Shown: in pieces, positions 12,273 through 23,462 of the stretch
Position numbering within the stretch: the stretch's first letter is position 1
Layout: each line of letters opens with the position of its first letter
Source: Progne subis subis
Taxonomy: Eukaryota; Chordata; Aves; Passeriformes; Hirundinidae
Reading direction: 5' to 3'
NCBI GenBank assembly: GCA_022316685.1
Contig: JAKJHU010001408.1
Span: 1-64,000, forward strand
Length of the DNA: 64,000 nucleotides
Notes under the pieces: model-generated
What the model was told of the DNA's origin: nothing
Database searches by the model: none
The model's input: only the letters and a program-made list of their open reading frames with translations
Program-made: the position numbers and the translations under genes

Positions 12273-12755
12273 GATTGCTTGGACTCTGAGAATGTGAAAC
12301 CTGTAACTGAGATAGAATTGAAAGTAAGTTTTGATGTTTAAAATGTCCTAGCTACTAGATGCCTGCAAAAACAACCCCAATGTATAATTCATCCCACACA
12401 TGTAACCCCCCTCTTATGTAGCAAGTATCTGTAACCCCATTGGCACAAGCCTGTTACAGCCCACCTCGAGACCCCTTATCAGAGGGCTGCGAGAGTGGGC
12501 CGCACTTCTGTTCTCTTCTCTCCTTTGCTCCTCTCTCTTGCCTCTTGCATCTTGCCCTTGGAATTTCTTTATCTCTCACTGACCCCACCTTCCAAGGCCA
12601 TGCCACAGCTGCGCCTGGCAGCTCCGAGCAAGGCCTCACACTCTACACAATAAACCTGTTCTTCTAAGACCCAACTTGAGAGATCTCTCATCTACATTCA
12701 TCTACACCGTCCTGGAGTCCTCAGCAGCTAGGAGGGAAGAAGGCATTTTTCTACA
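12236..12755 (+). repeat. ERV-A 3' LTR
   Basis: 520 bp, TG...CA, matching the 5' LTR. It overlaps the last codons of env. It is followed at 12756-12761 by the second copy of the ATGGGC target duplication. Confidence 0.92.
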
Positions 12756-12920
12756 ATGGGCTAGGCATTGGTGGCACCTGATCTCTTCCTGATGTGGCCC
12801 GTGCTCCTGGGAGCGCTTGGCTGCCACAGCCTGGGCGCCCCTTTTCAGTGGCAGGCCTTTCCTGGCCATCAGTGCCCTGGTGCCTGAGTGGGTCTTGCTG
12901 GCCCTGAGGCAGGCGGTGCT

Positions 12921-13023
12921 GTGAGGTCACAAATGGCGTGACAGCGGCCTGAGGCTGGGCTGTGATGTCACGCCGTGCGGTGGCCCCAGCATTGTGAGGT
13001 CACCGGGCCATCCCTACATAAGG
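12921..13023 (+). promoter_or_regulatory. Candidate promoter with three CRE-like sites
   Basis: Three CRE-like sites (GTGAGGTCAC at 12921-12930, TGATGTCAC near 12963-12971, TGTGAGGTCAC near 12993-13003) lie ahead of a TATA-like CTACATAAGG at 13014-13023. The open frame starts at 13056, about 35 bases later. The order and spacing suit a compact promoter, but this is inferred from sequence only. Confidence 0.4.
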
Positions 13024-13055
13024 CGGGCCGGCCCCACAGCCCCAGTGCAGTCGCA

Positions 13056-13778
13056 ATGGCACGTGTCGGAGCCGTGAGCAACGTCAGCGTCCTGCTGGCT
13101 GCACTTGCCCTGCTGCTGGCCACGGTGGCTGTCCGCTGGGTCATTGGCCACCGGGCACGGCAGGGCCGGCAGGCCGGGACTCGGAGGCCGCGCAAGCAGC
13201 TCGGGGGCCGGGCCAGGGGCCCAGGCAGGAGCCCAGGAGCCCCTGTGGCTGCCAGGGTCTCCGGGACTGGCACAAGCACTCGGAAGCGTCCCGATGCTCC
13301 CGCCACTTGCCCCAAGGGACCCGGCAGCTGCGGCCCCTGCGTCAGCGTGGCCAAGGAGCTGCAGGGGCTGATGCTGCTGCTCCGGGCTCAACATGGGACA
13401 TGTTCTCCTCTTCATCCTGCCATGTGGCTGGTGCTGTGGGCGCACCTGCAGCAACTGGGCAAGCGAGGCCACCTGCCTTGCTGTGCCTCGTCCCGCTGCT
13501 CCGGGCCCTTCAGTGCCTCCGGCAGGCTCCTCCCAGCCAGAGGGGCCATTCCTCCTACAGCTTCCAGCCCTTCCAGGCACCTGTGGGGCTGCACAGACAG
13601 CCCTGCCCCGGGCTCTGCCGGGCTCTGGGCCAGCAGAGAGGCCGGGCAGGGCTGGCCATGGCCGGGAACAGGCCCTGAGCCCCGCAGGAGGATGGAGCTG
13701 GGCCACAGCCAAACTGCCCTGCAAACCTGGGCTGAGCAACCAGGGCTGGCAATGGCTGGGGACAGAGGCTGGCGCTGA
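13056..13778 (+). CDS. Uncharacterised single-pass membrane protein (candidate)
   Basis: I do not recognise this gene. The frame encodes 240 residues from ATG at 13056. An N-terminal hydrophobic segment (about residues 10-32) is followed by a very basic Arg/Gly-rich stretch (about 33-75), then a CX6CX2C cluster and a short Leu-rich helix (ELQGLMLLLRAQ). Signal-anchor plus basic tail plus cysteine/leucine motif recalls the N-terminus of SPATA31-type testis proteins, but similarity is only architectural. A TATA-like box and CRE-like sites lie just upstream. The 3' third (from 13577) lies in a duplicated block, and its terminal frame is also open in the copy ending at 37961. Introns are possible; the low-complexity C-terminal half may not be coding. 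Confidence 0.35.
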   Translation: MARVGAVSNVSVLLAALALLLATVAVRWVIGHRARQGRQAGTRRPRKQLGGRARGPGRSPGAPVAARVSGTGTSTRKRPDAPATCPKGPGSCGPCVSVAKELQGLMLLLRAQHGTCSPLHPAMWLVLWAHLQQLGKRGHLPCCASSRCSGPFSASGRLLPARGAIPPTASSPSRHLWGCTDSPAPGSAGLWASREAGQGWPWPGTGPEPRRRMELGHSQTALQTWAEQPGLAMAGDRGWR

Positions 13779-14342
13779 CAAATGTCCTGGGCCATGTTCC
13801 TGCTCTGTCCATGCCACCAAGGGCACAGAGCAGCCTCCTCTCCTGGCCACTTGCCTGTTTTCAATGCCTTCCAGAGGCGCTGGCCCTGCCCCACAAGGCC
13901 TGGGCTGAGTCCTGCCCCTGCACGCTCACACAGGCTGAGATGGACACTGATGGTTTCTGTGGCAGGCTCTCTCAGCCCAGCCCAGCTCCCTCCAAGCTCT
14001 GCCAGCTGCCCTGAGCTCTCGGCAGCACCAAGGACCTCTCCCCAGCACAGCCCAGCCGGCTCTGGCCCCACAGCTCTGCTCAGGGCAGGCTGCTCTGGGC
14101 AGGGCCCCACGGCCTCAGCCCCTCGGAAGGGCACAGCAGCAGCTGCAGCTCAGACAGGACTCAGCCCCAGCCATGGGCAAGGTGCTGGGCCAAGGGAAAA
14201 GGAGGCTCCGTGTGTGCCCTGCTCCCCTCTCCCTGAGGTGCTGAGAGCTCTGCAGCCCCTGCTGCCATCCCATCTGCCCAGGCCAGCACAACAGCCCCGG
14301 CCTTGGGGCCCTCAAAGCTGCTCCTGCTCCAGGCCCAGGGCC
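13577..14342 (+). repeat. Direct duplication A, copy 1
   Basis: Near-identical to 37759-38527 in the same orientation, from 'ggcacctgtggggctgcaca' to 'gctgctcctgctccaggcc'. In both copies a GTGACAC-type minisatellite and CR1 sequence lie further along, but in this copy about 1 kb of other DNA separates them from the block. Confidence 0.88.
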
Positions 14343-14879
14343 CATCCTAAAGCTGGGGCAGCCAGAAAACTGTGCCCATTTCTGTTCATTCCTGCTCTGA
14401 TGAGGATGGATCCTCAGCCCCTTGGAGGTTGCTGATGAATTTTACTACTCCAGAGACCTCTTCCTTCTTGAACTCTTCAGTTACAGAGTTCATTGAGAAA
14501 AGCTCTTAACATTTGTTCAAAAAAAAAACAAATAAGAAAAGTGCCTGGGAATGATTTAAGTTTTCAATTCTTCTGTGGTCAATTAGACAGATTTCAGTAG
14601 TTTATTCGAGTGAATGTTCTATATTGAAAACAATGCAGAGAGAACTCTTTTGTCCTGTTTTCTTTTCTTTTTTATCAATTGATATCAGCAATGTTCAACT
14701 GATATTGACGTCCAGCACCTTCTTCTGCAGTCTGAATAGATGTAAAAATCAAGACCCTTCATGGCTGACAATCAATCAGACTTTGTCCCCAGCCCCTCCC
14801 CACCAATTCTCACATCCAACCCTTGGCACTCCTATGCATCAGGAATGGTGCTGCCATCAGGAGCAGGGCAGTGATTCTT
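14343..14879. other. Intergenic, nothing recognised
   Basis: An AT-richer stretch, present here but absent from the second copy of the duplication, where the minisatellite follows directly. It contains a short poly-A run at 14520-14528. Confidence 0.4.
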
Positions 14880-15415
14880 TCCCTGTGCTCAGCTCTGGTT
14901 GGGCAGCACCTCAAATATTGTGTCTAGTTCTGAATCCCACAGTTTAGGAAGGACATGGACTGGTGGGAGCGTGTCCAGAGAAGGGCAACAAAGCTGGTGA
15001 GTGGTCTCTAACAGAAGTCCTGTGAGGAGCAGCTGAGGGAGCTGGGGTTGTTTATCCTGGAGAAGAGGAGGCTCAGGGGAGGCTTCATCACTCTTTACAA
15101 CTCCCTGACAGGAGGGAGCAGCTAGATGGGGATCGGGCTCTTCTCCCAGGGAACAGTGACAGGACAAGAGGACACAGCCTTAAGCTGCAACAGGGGATTT
15201 TTAAGCTGAACGTTAGGAAATATTCTTCCCAAAATGGTGACTGGGCTTTGGAATGGGCTGCCTAGGGAGGTGGGTGGGTCATTGTCCTTGGCAGTGTTTC
15301 AGGAATGACTGGATGTGGCACTCAGTGCCGTGGTCTGCCTAACAAGGTGGTGTTGGCTCACAGGTTGGACTTGATGCTCTCCAAGGTCTTTTACAGCCTG
15401 GTTGATTCTCTGATG
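14880..15415 (+). repeat. CR1 LINE, 3' part
   Basis: Matches the conserved CR1 3' region in order: 'ggttgggcagcacctc', the 'gtccagagaagggcaacaa' box, 'gagcagctgagggagctggg', 'cctggagaagaggaggctca', and the terminal 'ttggacttgatgctctccaa...gattctctgat'. Plus orientation. Confidence 0.9.
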
Positions 15416-15868
15416 GTGGTGACACTGCAGGGCCCTGGGGAAGCAAGGGGCCATTGTGACACGGAGGGACCTGGTGGCACTAAGAGGACCAGAGTGACAC
15501 TGTGCATGATATGTCACCATAGAGCCAAGGGGCCATTGTGACACTGTGGGGCTAAATGCAAGCAAGGAACCCATGGTGACAGTCTGGGGCCTGGTGGAAC
15601 CACAGAGGCCACTGTGACACTGTGGAACCAAGGAGATCATTGCTGCGCTGCCAGACCTTCATGGAACAAAGGATCCAGTGTGACACTCCAGGGTTATGGG
15701 GGCCCAAGGCACCATTGTGACACTGTGGGGCCCAAGGATCCAAGGGACTTTGTGACACCAAGGGCTCCCACGGAACCAAAGGCACACTATGACACTGGGA
15801 AGACTCATGGAATCATGGAGACCATTGTGACAGTCTAGGGACACAAGGAACTGTGGTGACACTAAGTT
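15415..15868 (+). repeat. GTGACAC minisatellite, array 1
   Basis: Degenerate tandem repeat of roughly 45-55 bases with the core 'cattgtgacactgtggggcc' followed by 'atggaaccaagg'. About nine units. The same family forms arrays at 38530-39005 and 45410-45645. Confidence 0.85.
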
Positions 15869-16350
15869 GGCTGGAAGTGTTGATCTGCTGGAGGCTAGGA
15901 GAGCTGTGCACAGGGCCCTGGACAGGCTGGATCCAGGAAGTCAAATCCAACAATGTGAGGTTTAACAAGTCCAGATATAGAATCCTGCACTTTGGCCACA
16001 ACAACCCCTGAAGTGGTGCAGGCTGGTGACAGAGTGGCTGGACAGCAGCCAGGCAGAAAGGGACTTGCATGGACTGACGGACAGCAGGCTGGACATGTAC
16101 CAGCAGTGTGCCCAGGTGGCCAAGAAGGCCAATGGCACCTGGCCTGGATCAGGGACAGTGTGGGCAGCAGGAGCAGGGCAGTGATGCTTCCCCTGTGCTC
16201 AGCACTGGTTGGGCAGCACCTCGAGTGCTGTGTCCAGTTATGGGCCCCCAATAAAGAAAGGACATGGAGGGGCTGGAGTGTGTCCAGAGAAGGGCAACAA
16301 TGCTGGTGAGAGATCTGGAACACAAGTCCTGTGAGGAGCAGCTGAGCAAG
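15869..16350 (+). repeat. CR1 LINE fragment, copy in duplication B
   Basis: Begins in the CR1 coding region ('ctggacaggctggatccagg', 'aggtttaacaagtcc', 'caggtggccaagaaggccaa') and runs to 'gtgaggagcagctgagc', where it stops short. The equivalent element at 39010-39616 continues to the natural CR1 end, so this copy was truncated. Confidence 0.88.
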
Positions 16351-16352
16351 TA

Positions 16353-16881
16353 TCTGCAGTGGCACAGGAAACTTACAGCTCATGACAACAAACTTTCTGG
16401 ATGACTTCAGTGGCCATGACAAACTTAAATGGTTTCTGTGCTGTCCCCCAGCCCTTCCTGGCCTCAGGGGCTGATGATGGCATTTGTGCTCCCTCAGGTT
16501 CATCTCCCCACACCAACACCATGGGGGTGCTCACGCCTGCTCTGGGCAGTGCAAACAGGGGCTCCTGAGCCAGTGCTGCCGTGTCTGTGCCTGCAAGGAT
16601 GCGGCACCTGTGTGAGCTGGGGGAGAGGCCAGGGCTGCAGAGGGGGGATGTTGTTGGCAGGTGCATGAGGACGCTGTGGGACGCTGCCCTGGGGTGTCCA
16701 GCGCAGTGGGGATGGATCAGCCCCTGCTCTGCTGCTCCTTCCCGTCTCCCCCAGGGACCTTGCAGAGCCCCAGCCATGCTGTTTGCCCCCAGCCTGCCCA
16801 CAGCCACCCTGGGGGTGCTCACAGGGCTTTTCTCTGCTGAGCATTGGCTTGGGCATGTTCTGGAGAGAGCCTGGGCAAGGA
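16353..16881 (+). repeat. Direct duplication B, copy 1
   Basis: Highly similar to 40753-41283 in the same orientation, ending at 'gcctgggcaaggagc', after which the two copies diverge. No gene is recognised in it; the open frames are GC-rich and lack domains. Confidence 0.85.
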
Positions 16882-17432
16882 GCCTGGAGCCCCCAGGCCC
16901 TGCCCTGAGGCGTCAGCGCTGCCCCAGCAGTGCCCATGGCCTGTCCCTGCTGCAGCCCCGGCACTGCCACCCCCAGCACTGTGCCCGGCCCCGAGAGCAC
17001 TCAGGCCCTACAGCAACAGCAGGGCCAGGAGGGCAGCGGGGCAGGGGCACGGGAGCAGAACTGGCAACATCAAGTGCTGCTGCTCCTGGGCACAGCTGCT
17101 GTGCCAGCACTGATCTGCCCCAGCTCTGCACACAGACATTGCTGCTGCAGCTGCAGAGAAGGGAACAAATGGGGGATCTCTGCAGAAAACTTGGCTGGGA
17201 GATCTTTGAGTTCATTTAAAGCAACCAAAATAACAGCCCCTCATTGACACAGTCAGTGACCACAGGGGAGGTGGAGAGAACCAGAATGTGAAATGGCACA
17301 AACAATAAGATTTCTTTTTGGACAAGATTAAAAAAAAAGGAAAACAAAGAGAAAGAAGCTCCAAAATGAAGCTAACAGGAAGTATCAAAGATTACTTTTA
17401 TTACAAGTATATAGCAGAAATTGGACAGCAAT
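16882..17432. other. Intergenic, nothing recognised
   Basis: GC-rich to about 17200, then AT-rich with short A runs. No repeat family or gene is recognised. Confidence 0.4.
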
Positions 17433-18362
17433 TTAATGCTCCTGAAACCATCCAGTCATCAGTCTCCATACTGCAGCCTTGAGCTCCTGGTTCCTCAGGC
17501 TGTAGATGAGGGGGTTCAGGGCTGGAGGCACCACTGAGTACAGAACTGACAGGGCCAGATCCAGGGATGGGGAGGAGATGGAGGGGGGCTTAAAATGAGA
17601 TGTGCCAGTGCTGATAAACAGAGAGACCACATCCAGGTGAGGGAGGCAGGTGGAAAAGGCTTTGTGCCGCCCCTGCTCAGAGGGGATCCTCAGCACAGCC
17701 CTGAAGATCTGCACATAGGAGAAAACAATGAACAAAAAACAACCAAATATCAAACAGGCACTAACTTCAATGAGCCCAAGTTCCCTGAGGTAGGAGCGTG
17801 AGCAGGAGAGCTTGAGGATGTGTGGGATTTCACAGAAGAACTGGCCCAGGGCATTACCATGGCACAGGGGCAGGGAAAATGTATTGGCTGTGTACATGAG
17901 AGCATTGAGAAAGCCACTGGCCCAGGCAGCTGCTGCCATGTGGGCACAAGCTCTGCTGCCCAGGAGGGTCCCGTAGTGCAGGGGTTTGCAGATGGACACG
18001 TAGCGGTCCTAGCACATGATGGTCAGGAGGGAAAACTCTGCTGAGATGAAGAACATATAGGAAAAGAGCTGAGCAGCACATCCTGTGTAGGAGATGGTCC
18101 TGGTGTCCCAGAGGGAATTGTGCATGGCTTTGGGGACAGTGGTGAGGATGGAGCCCAGGTCGGTGAGGGCCAGGTTGAGCAGGAAGAAGAACATGGGCGT
18201 GTGCAGGAGGTGGCCGCAGGCTGCGGCGCTGATGATGAGGCCGTTGGCCAGGAGGGCAGCCAGGGAGATGCCCAGGAAGAGGCAGAAGTGCAGGAGCTGC
18301 AGCTGCCGCGTGTCTGCCAATGCCAGCAGGAGGAAGTGGCTGATGGAGCTGCTGTTGGACAT
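17433..18362 (-). pseudogene. Olfactory receptor, OR14-like, one stop codon
   Basis: Seven-transmembrane odorant receptor of class A GPCRs, single coding exon of usual length (309 codons plus stop). From the start at 18362 the order is: NSS glycosylation site, TM1, the LHTPMFFFLLNLALTDLG loop/TM2 signature, TM3, the DRYVSICKPLHY motif, the KAFSTCLPHL motif ahead of TM6, and PALNPLIYSLRNQELK in TM7. The sequence type is the avian gamma-c (OR14J-like) expansion. The only lesion is TAG at 18009-18011, two codons before DRY, where the family has a Tyr codon. It would truncate the protein after TM3. Everything after the stop is open to 17433. A recent or polymorphic pseudogene, or an assembly error, would both explain this. 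Confidence 0.93.
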
Positions 18363-19904
18363 TTGCTGTGCCTGCCCATGGAAACCTGTTCATGTAAAAA
18401 GGACAGTGACGAGTCAGCAGAGGCTGCTTTGAGCCAAACCTGGGCCATTCCCTGTAGACTGTCCTGCTGTGACCTACCCGCCCTTGTTCCTGCTCTGGGA
18501 AAACCTTCACCCAGGTCCCTGCCTGAGCTCCAGTTGTGCTGTCTGAGTGTGCCAGGAGCAGCCAGGCCTGTGCGTGGGGGCTCTCCAGGAGCCATCCCTG
18601 CCCTGCTGCCCTGGGTTTGTGGCCATGTGGCAGAGGGACTAAGGCTGGATCTTCAGGATTTGTCAGTGGAATCACTCCTAATGCAGGCAGGCTCGGTAGC
18701 ATCTGCACTTCAACTTCTAAAGGGCATGGAGAGCAGGAAGGAATTTTAGCCATTGTTTTCCTGCACTAGCATCATTCCTCTTTCTCTGGTGTCAGAAATC
18801 CCCACCATTTCTGCTGCACTGAGATTTTACCACTGGGAGATGTGAGAGGCAAAGGATTCCCTGTGGCTTAGGGAAGGTGAGGGGCTGGATGGGCTTGTTC
18901 CCAACTGCCCTGGGTTTGCACCTTTGGCTGCAATCAGAGCACAGTCACACTCCTGTGTCACCCTGGGATAAACCAGACCCTGCCCAGAGCAGAGGGGTCC
19001 CTGAATGTCTCAGCCTCTCCAAAGGTCTCTGGGCAAGGGCTCAGCACCCCCTTCTGCCAAGGACACTCACGGCTCCCTTGGCAAACCCAACAGCATTTCC
19101 TCAGCTCTGGCATCTCTGCACTTCCCCATGGGACATTCAGGGAACTCCCAGAGGCTGTGGCACAGATTTGCAGCCAGGAGGGCAGCTCAGAGCTTGGAAG
19201 GACACAGCAAGGAGATCCCTGGGTGTGCCCATGATGGGATCTCAGGGAGGGGGCTCAGCTCATTCCCCTCTCCCATGCACTGCTTTGCCCACAGCCCCAC
19301 AGGTGACAGGCAAGCTTGGACACCCCATTCCCATGGACACAGCTACCTGGCAGCAATCCCAAGGGCAGTGCCTGACTCAGCTGCTGCAAATGCCAGAGCC
19401 TCCCTGAGAGCTCCAGGTGACAGTGGCAAGATCAGGGGAGGGCAGAAACAAGAGAAGATGTTGTGGCACTGTGCCTGGGAGGGCAGGGCACAGACAGCCG
19501 GGCACTCAGGACAGTGTTCCCGTAGCCAGCTGTGCACGGCACCTCCCACACACCAACAGTGCCCTCCTGCCCCCAGCACTGCTCTGTTCAGCCCCCTCTC
19601 CTTCCCTGAGCATCTCCCTGTGCCTGGACATTTCCCTGCTGAGAGGAGCCTTGTCCCTGCCAGCCCTGTGAGCCCATCCCACCCTCTGTGCCCTGGGCCC
19701 GGCCCTACAGAAACCTGCCTGTCTGCAGGGCCCTGCCTGGGGCAGGCTCTGTCTGCAGGGGCAAGGGCAGCTCAGGAGAGCCCTGCTGGGCCCTGCAAAG
19801 GTGATGCTGGAGCTGTCCAGGGCTGGGGAGTGGCTGAAGGCCCTTTAGGAGCCTCCCAGCAGAGAGACTGACTACCCAAAGTTACAGTTCTGGGGTCTCT
19901 GTAA
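18363..19904. other. Intergenic upstream of the olfactory receptor, nothing recognised
   Basis: Mixed-composition DNA. Open frames at 18536-18769, 18877-19407 and 19005-19871 have no recognisable domain. A noncoding first exon of the receptor could lie near the start of this stretch but cannot be placed from sequence. Confidence 0.4.
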
Positions 19905-19976
19905 ATGTTAAAACATGACTTTGATATCCTGTGTGTCCCTTTCAACTCAGAATGTTCTGTGATTCTGTGATTTCAA
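19905..19976 (+). repeat. CR1 3' tail
   Basis: 'ttgatatcctgtgtgtccct', 'ttcaactcagaatgttctgt' and 'gattctgtgatt' form the terminal segment and short 3' repeat of a CR1 element. Confidence 0.7.
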
Positions 19977-20274
19977 TTGTTGTTCTGCTTCTCTCATCCT
20001 CCTGTTGCCTGTAATCAAAACAGAAAAAAACTGCCTTGTAACATCATTAGAACAGAAAAGTAAAAACCAGACCTTAATAGAAGCTTCCAGCTGTCCCAGT
20101 GGGGATGGGGCACACCCAGGATCTGATTTTAAAATGTATTAATGTTGATTAATTAGGGTATTTACCAGGGACATCCAATAGGAGATTCAGTTGCCCCAGT
20201 TACACACCCCTGGGTAAACCCGTTGGAGGAGGACCATTTCTTCCACAGAAGCCTTCAAAGGTCTTCTTTGCTGC

Positions 20275-20308
<34 letters not shown>

Positions 20309-21785
20309 GACTGCTCACACTCTGGTTAAAAAACAAAATGTTCTTCTTGCTGGTTTTCCTCCTGATAGTAAAAGTATACAGTATTTCTGGAATGTATTTA
20401 GAAGGTCTGCTTATTGTTCTAAAATCTAAGAGAAAGAGAGTAATGCACTAGAGTTAATCAAGGATAACATTGATATAAATATCAGTAATAGCAGTTGTAT
20501 AGAATTAATTAAGGATTATAGATTTATAACAATATAATAGTACTTAACAGAGCTATGCATATATGAAAAATGTATAAAAAGCAAAATTCTTTTTATCACC
20601 ACCTGAGCCTTCCCACCCCGCTCCAAGCAGGAAAGAGAAACACTCTCAGGAAAGCTCGTGATCTTTACAGCAATCCCAGGCTTACCTTCTTTTGGCAAGT
20701 GTCCTCCAGAGCTGTGCCCAGGCTGGTCTGGAGCTGGGAGCAGCCCTGCCCCACACAGCACCTCTCAGCAGCAGCACCTGTCCTGCTCAGGGCGGCTCCT
20801 TCCCCCCACAGCTTCTCCCCAGCGCTGGCAGCAGCTCCCCGGGCTGGCTGAGAGCTGTCCCTGGCAGGCAGCAGAGTCCCTGGCCCAGCACAGCGCCCTG
20901 GGCTTCAGGACCCTGCTCTGCAGGACAGCCCTGGGCACCCCTGGCTGCTCTCCACAAGAGAGAATCAGAGAATGTACTCACAGAGTCTGTAGGCATTGGG
21001 ATGTTGCAGCTTTAGGAGATCCCTGCAGGAGCTGCAGCTGCCTTGTCCTGCAGCCAGAGGTTCCTGTGCCAAGGGCTGGGAGTGATTCTCTCGCAGTCAC
21101 TTCTCAGCTCCTTCCCAGCCCTGAGTGATTGAAGCTCTCTGTGCCTGTGTGCTGTGCCCAGGGTGGCTGCAGGCGGTGCCCCAGCCCTGCTGGACTGGGA
21201 GAAGAGTTGTTCATCAAGAGCAATGTGCTTTTAAGCTCCTCTTGGTTACCAGGAGCTGCCTCTGTGCCAGGAGCCCAGCCCAGCTCAGCAGCACAGACAC
21301 AGCACAAGGACTTTAATGACCCTCTCGGGCTTTGTGCTGGGGCCCTGAACATCAGTCCCTGAGAGAGAGCTGAAGAAACCTCTCAGGAACTCCAAGTCAG
21401 AATCCAAGTCCAAAGTTTCTTGAAGTTTTAATGGGTGCCACTGAGGGACTGGACAGAGAAAGTGTCCCCAGGCCCCAGGCAGAGCAGAGAACTGGAGGCA
21501 GTGATGACAGGTGGGGACAAAGAGAAGCCAAGTCTTGGTGTCCTGGGGCACAGCAGCCTCTGTGCCACCAAGGGCTGTGAGGAGACACCTTGTCCTGAGG
21601 CCCTGGGGCCTCCTGGCACAGCCCCAGCAAGGCTGGGCACTGTCAGCCCCCTGTGCTGCTCTCAGCATCCCCTTCACATGCCACTGGCCTCAAGGATGTG
21701 CTGGAAGGAGTCCCTGGGGAGCCTTGGTCAGCAATGGCCCTGGGGGGCTCCTGAATGCTCCCAGGGACTGCAGGTTTTTCAAAGG
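19977..21785. other. Intergenic, with a poly-T run
   Basis: AT-rich to about 20600 and GC-rich after that. A T homopolymer of about 28 bases lies at 20278-20305. No gene recognised. Confidence 0.45.
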
Positions 21786-22450
21786 ACTTTGGGTTTTGCT
21801 TTTTCCTTGCAGTCTGTGTGGGGCTTGTGCAATCATGGCCTGCAATTATTTGCTCTAATTAGTCCCTTGAGAGGCTTTGTCAGGAACAACACTCAGTGGG
21901 GTTCATTAGTGCTTCAAGGTACTTCAGTTATTTTAAGGTACTTGGTGTTTCCCTTTTAAAATTGTCTCTATGAGAAAAAAGAGTAATCATGGCCTTAGTT
22001 ATCTACCTTAATTAGTCCCTTGGGATTCTTAGTCAGTAACAATAATCGGTGGGGCTCATTAATACTTCAGGATACTCAAAGTTTATTAAGGAACTTCTTT
22101 TTGACACTGAGTCTGAGAGGTTTGTGCAGTCATGCTTTAATTAGTCCCTAGAGATTCTTAGCCAGTAACCACACTCAGTGGGGCTCATTAATACTTTGAG
22201 ATACTCAAGGTGTTTAAGGTACTTTGGATTTTCCTTCCCACATTGAGTCTCTGAGGGGTTTTTGTGCAATTCTGGCCTCCAATTCTCTCTTCCAAGGACT
22301 CCATGAGGAGCCTGTGTTTGGGATGGACCTCAGTGGGACCCATTGATGCATCGAGACGCTTTGGGTTTTCCTTCTGACTTTGACTCCTGGAAAGGTTTGT
22401 GCAATTTCCTCTCAGGCCCTGAGGTTCCAGAGCTCAACACCAAATTCCCC
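21786..22450 (+). repeat. Degenerate tandem repeat, period about 130-150 bp
   Basis: Successive units share 'gtgcaatcatggcc', 'taattagtccctt', 'cactcagtggggctcattaa' and 'aggtactttgg' in the same order. Clear 'attagtccct' anchors lie near 21858, 22008 and 22138; a more degraded unit continues to about 22450. Confidence 0.75.
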
Positions 22451-23462
22451 ACAGGGCTCATTAGGAGAAAGCAAGTTCTTGGATGTGCCTTGAGTTCCCG
22501 CTGGTCTGCTGCAGTTCATTAGGAAGTTTTTTTCCTAGAGTTATGGAGAAATATTTCAAATAGCTCCTGTTAAACCCACATTCCTATTTTCAAGGGTGTA
22601 TTTTTCCTCTTTAGAGCAGAGGTGATTGCAGCATTCAGTGACTGATATTGACCCAGGGTCTCTCCTCAGGAGTTCTGGTCTGCTCAGAGAACCTGTGCCT
22701 TGAGGTCTGACCCAGTGTGGACAACCTTGCTGCACATCCCCCAACCCCATCCTGCATCTCCTCACTCACCTGGGACCTGCTTTGCTCAGAGAACTGGCTA
22801 CACTCAGACAAAGAGGAGCTTTCTTCCTTTTTTAGCAATCTAAAACTCCGAAGTTTCAGGAAATCTCCTCAAGTGTGTGCCAAGCCCAAGGTGCCACTAA
22901 GGAGGTTCCCCTTCTCCAAGGCAGAACCATGCAAGGAATGTTTTAGACACACAGGAAGTTCTACAATAAACATAAATCCAGAGGTGGCTGAAGGCAGAAT
23001 TAGACCAGCTCCTGAAGGACAGACAAGCTTTGAACTCCTTGCAGCTCAAAGATCCAGGTGGGTTGTTGGGAGGTGTGTGAGTGAGACAAGAGTGAGATGA
23101 AAGGGAAATGCGGAGAGCCCTGGAAGTGCTTGTGTGCAGACAGGCTGTGGGGAAGGGACCTGCAGCTGTGCCCTGGGCCAGGAGTGAGGTTGGATCATCA
23201 TCCCAACCTGCCCTGGGCCATTGCAAGGGGTTGTGGCCATGGACATTGCACTGACCCCTCTGCACCAGCCCCGTGCTCAGGGCTGGTGTCACTGCCCAGA
23301 GCCAGAGGGGATCCCTTGCTGGGGGCTTGTGCCATGGCCACCTGCCCTGTGTCGCGCTGGCTGCTCAGGCGCCGCGGAACCAGCAGCAAACGCCACTGCC
23401 AGGGCCAAAGGCCAGCTCAGCCAGACAGAAAGGGGCAGGGCTGGGCACTGCTTCCATGGCAG
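22451..23462. other. Intergenic, nothing recognised
   Basis: No repeat family or gene identified. The open frames at 22717-23100 and 23097-23585 carry no recognisable motif. Confidence 0.35.

Larger units (their letters stand above)
2639..12755 (+). mobile_element. ERV-A: complete betaretrovirus-like provirus, inactive
   Basis: Two LTRs of the same family (2639-3152 and 12236-12755), both starting TG and ending CA, flank gag, dUTPase-protease, pol and env in the usual order. The provirus is bounded by a 6-bp target duplication, ATGGGC, at 2633-2638 and 12756-12761. A lysine-type primer site, an A-rich Gag zinc knuckle, a dUTPase-like domain ahead of the protease and the RT/integrase type place it with betaretrovirus-like avian ERVs. 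Every gene carries stops or frameshifts and the LTRs differ at many sites, so it is old. A solo LTR of another lineage lies inside at 6990-7597. Confidence 0.93.
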
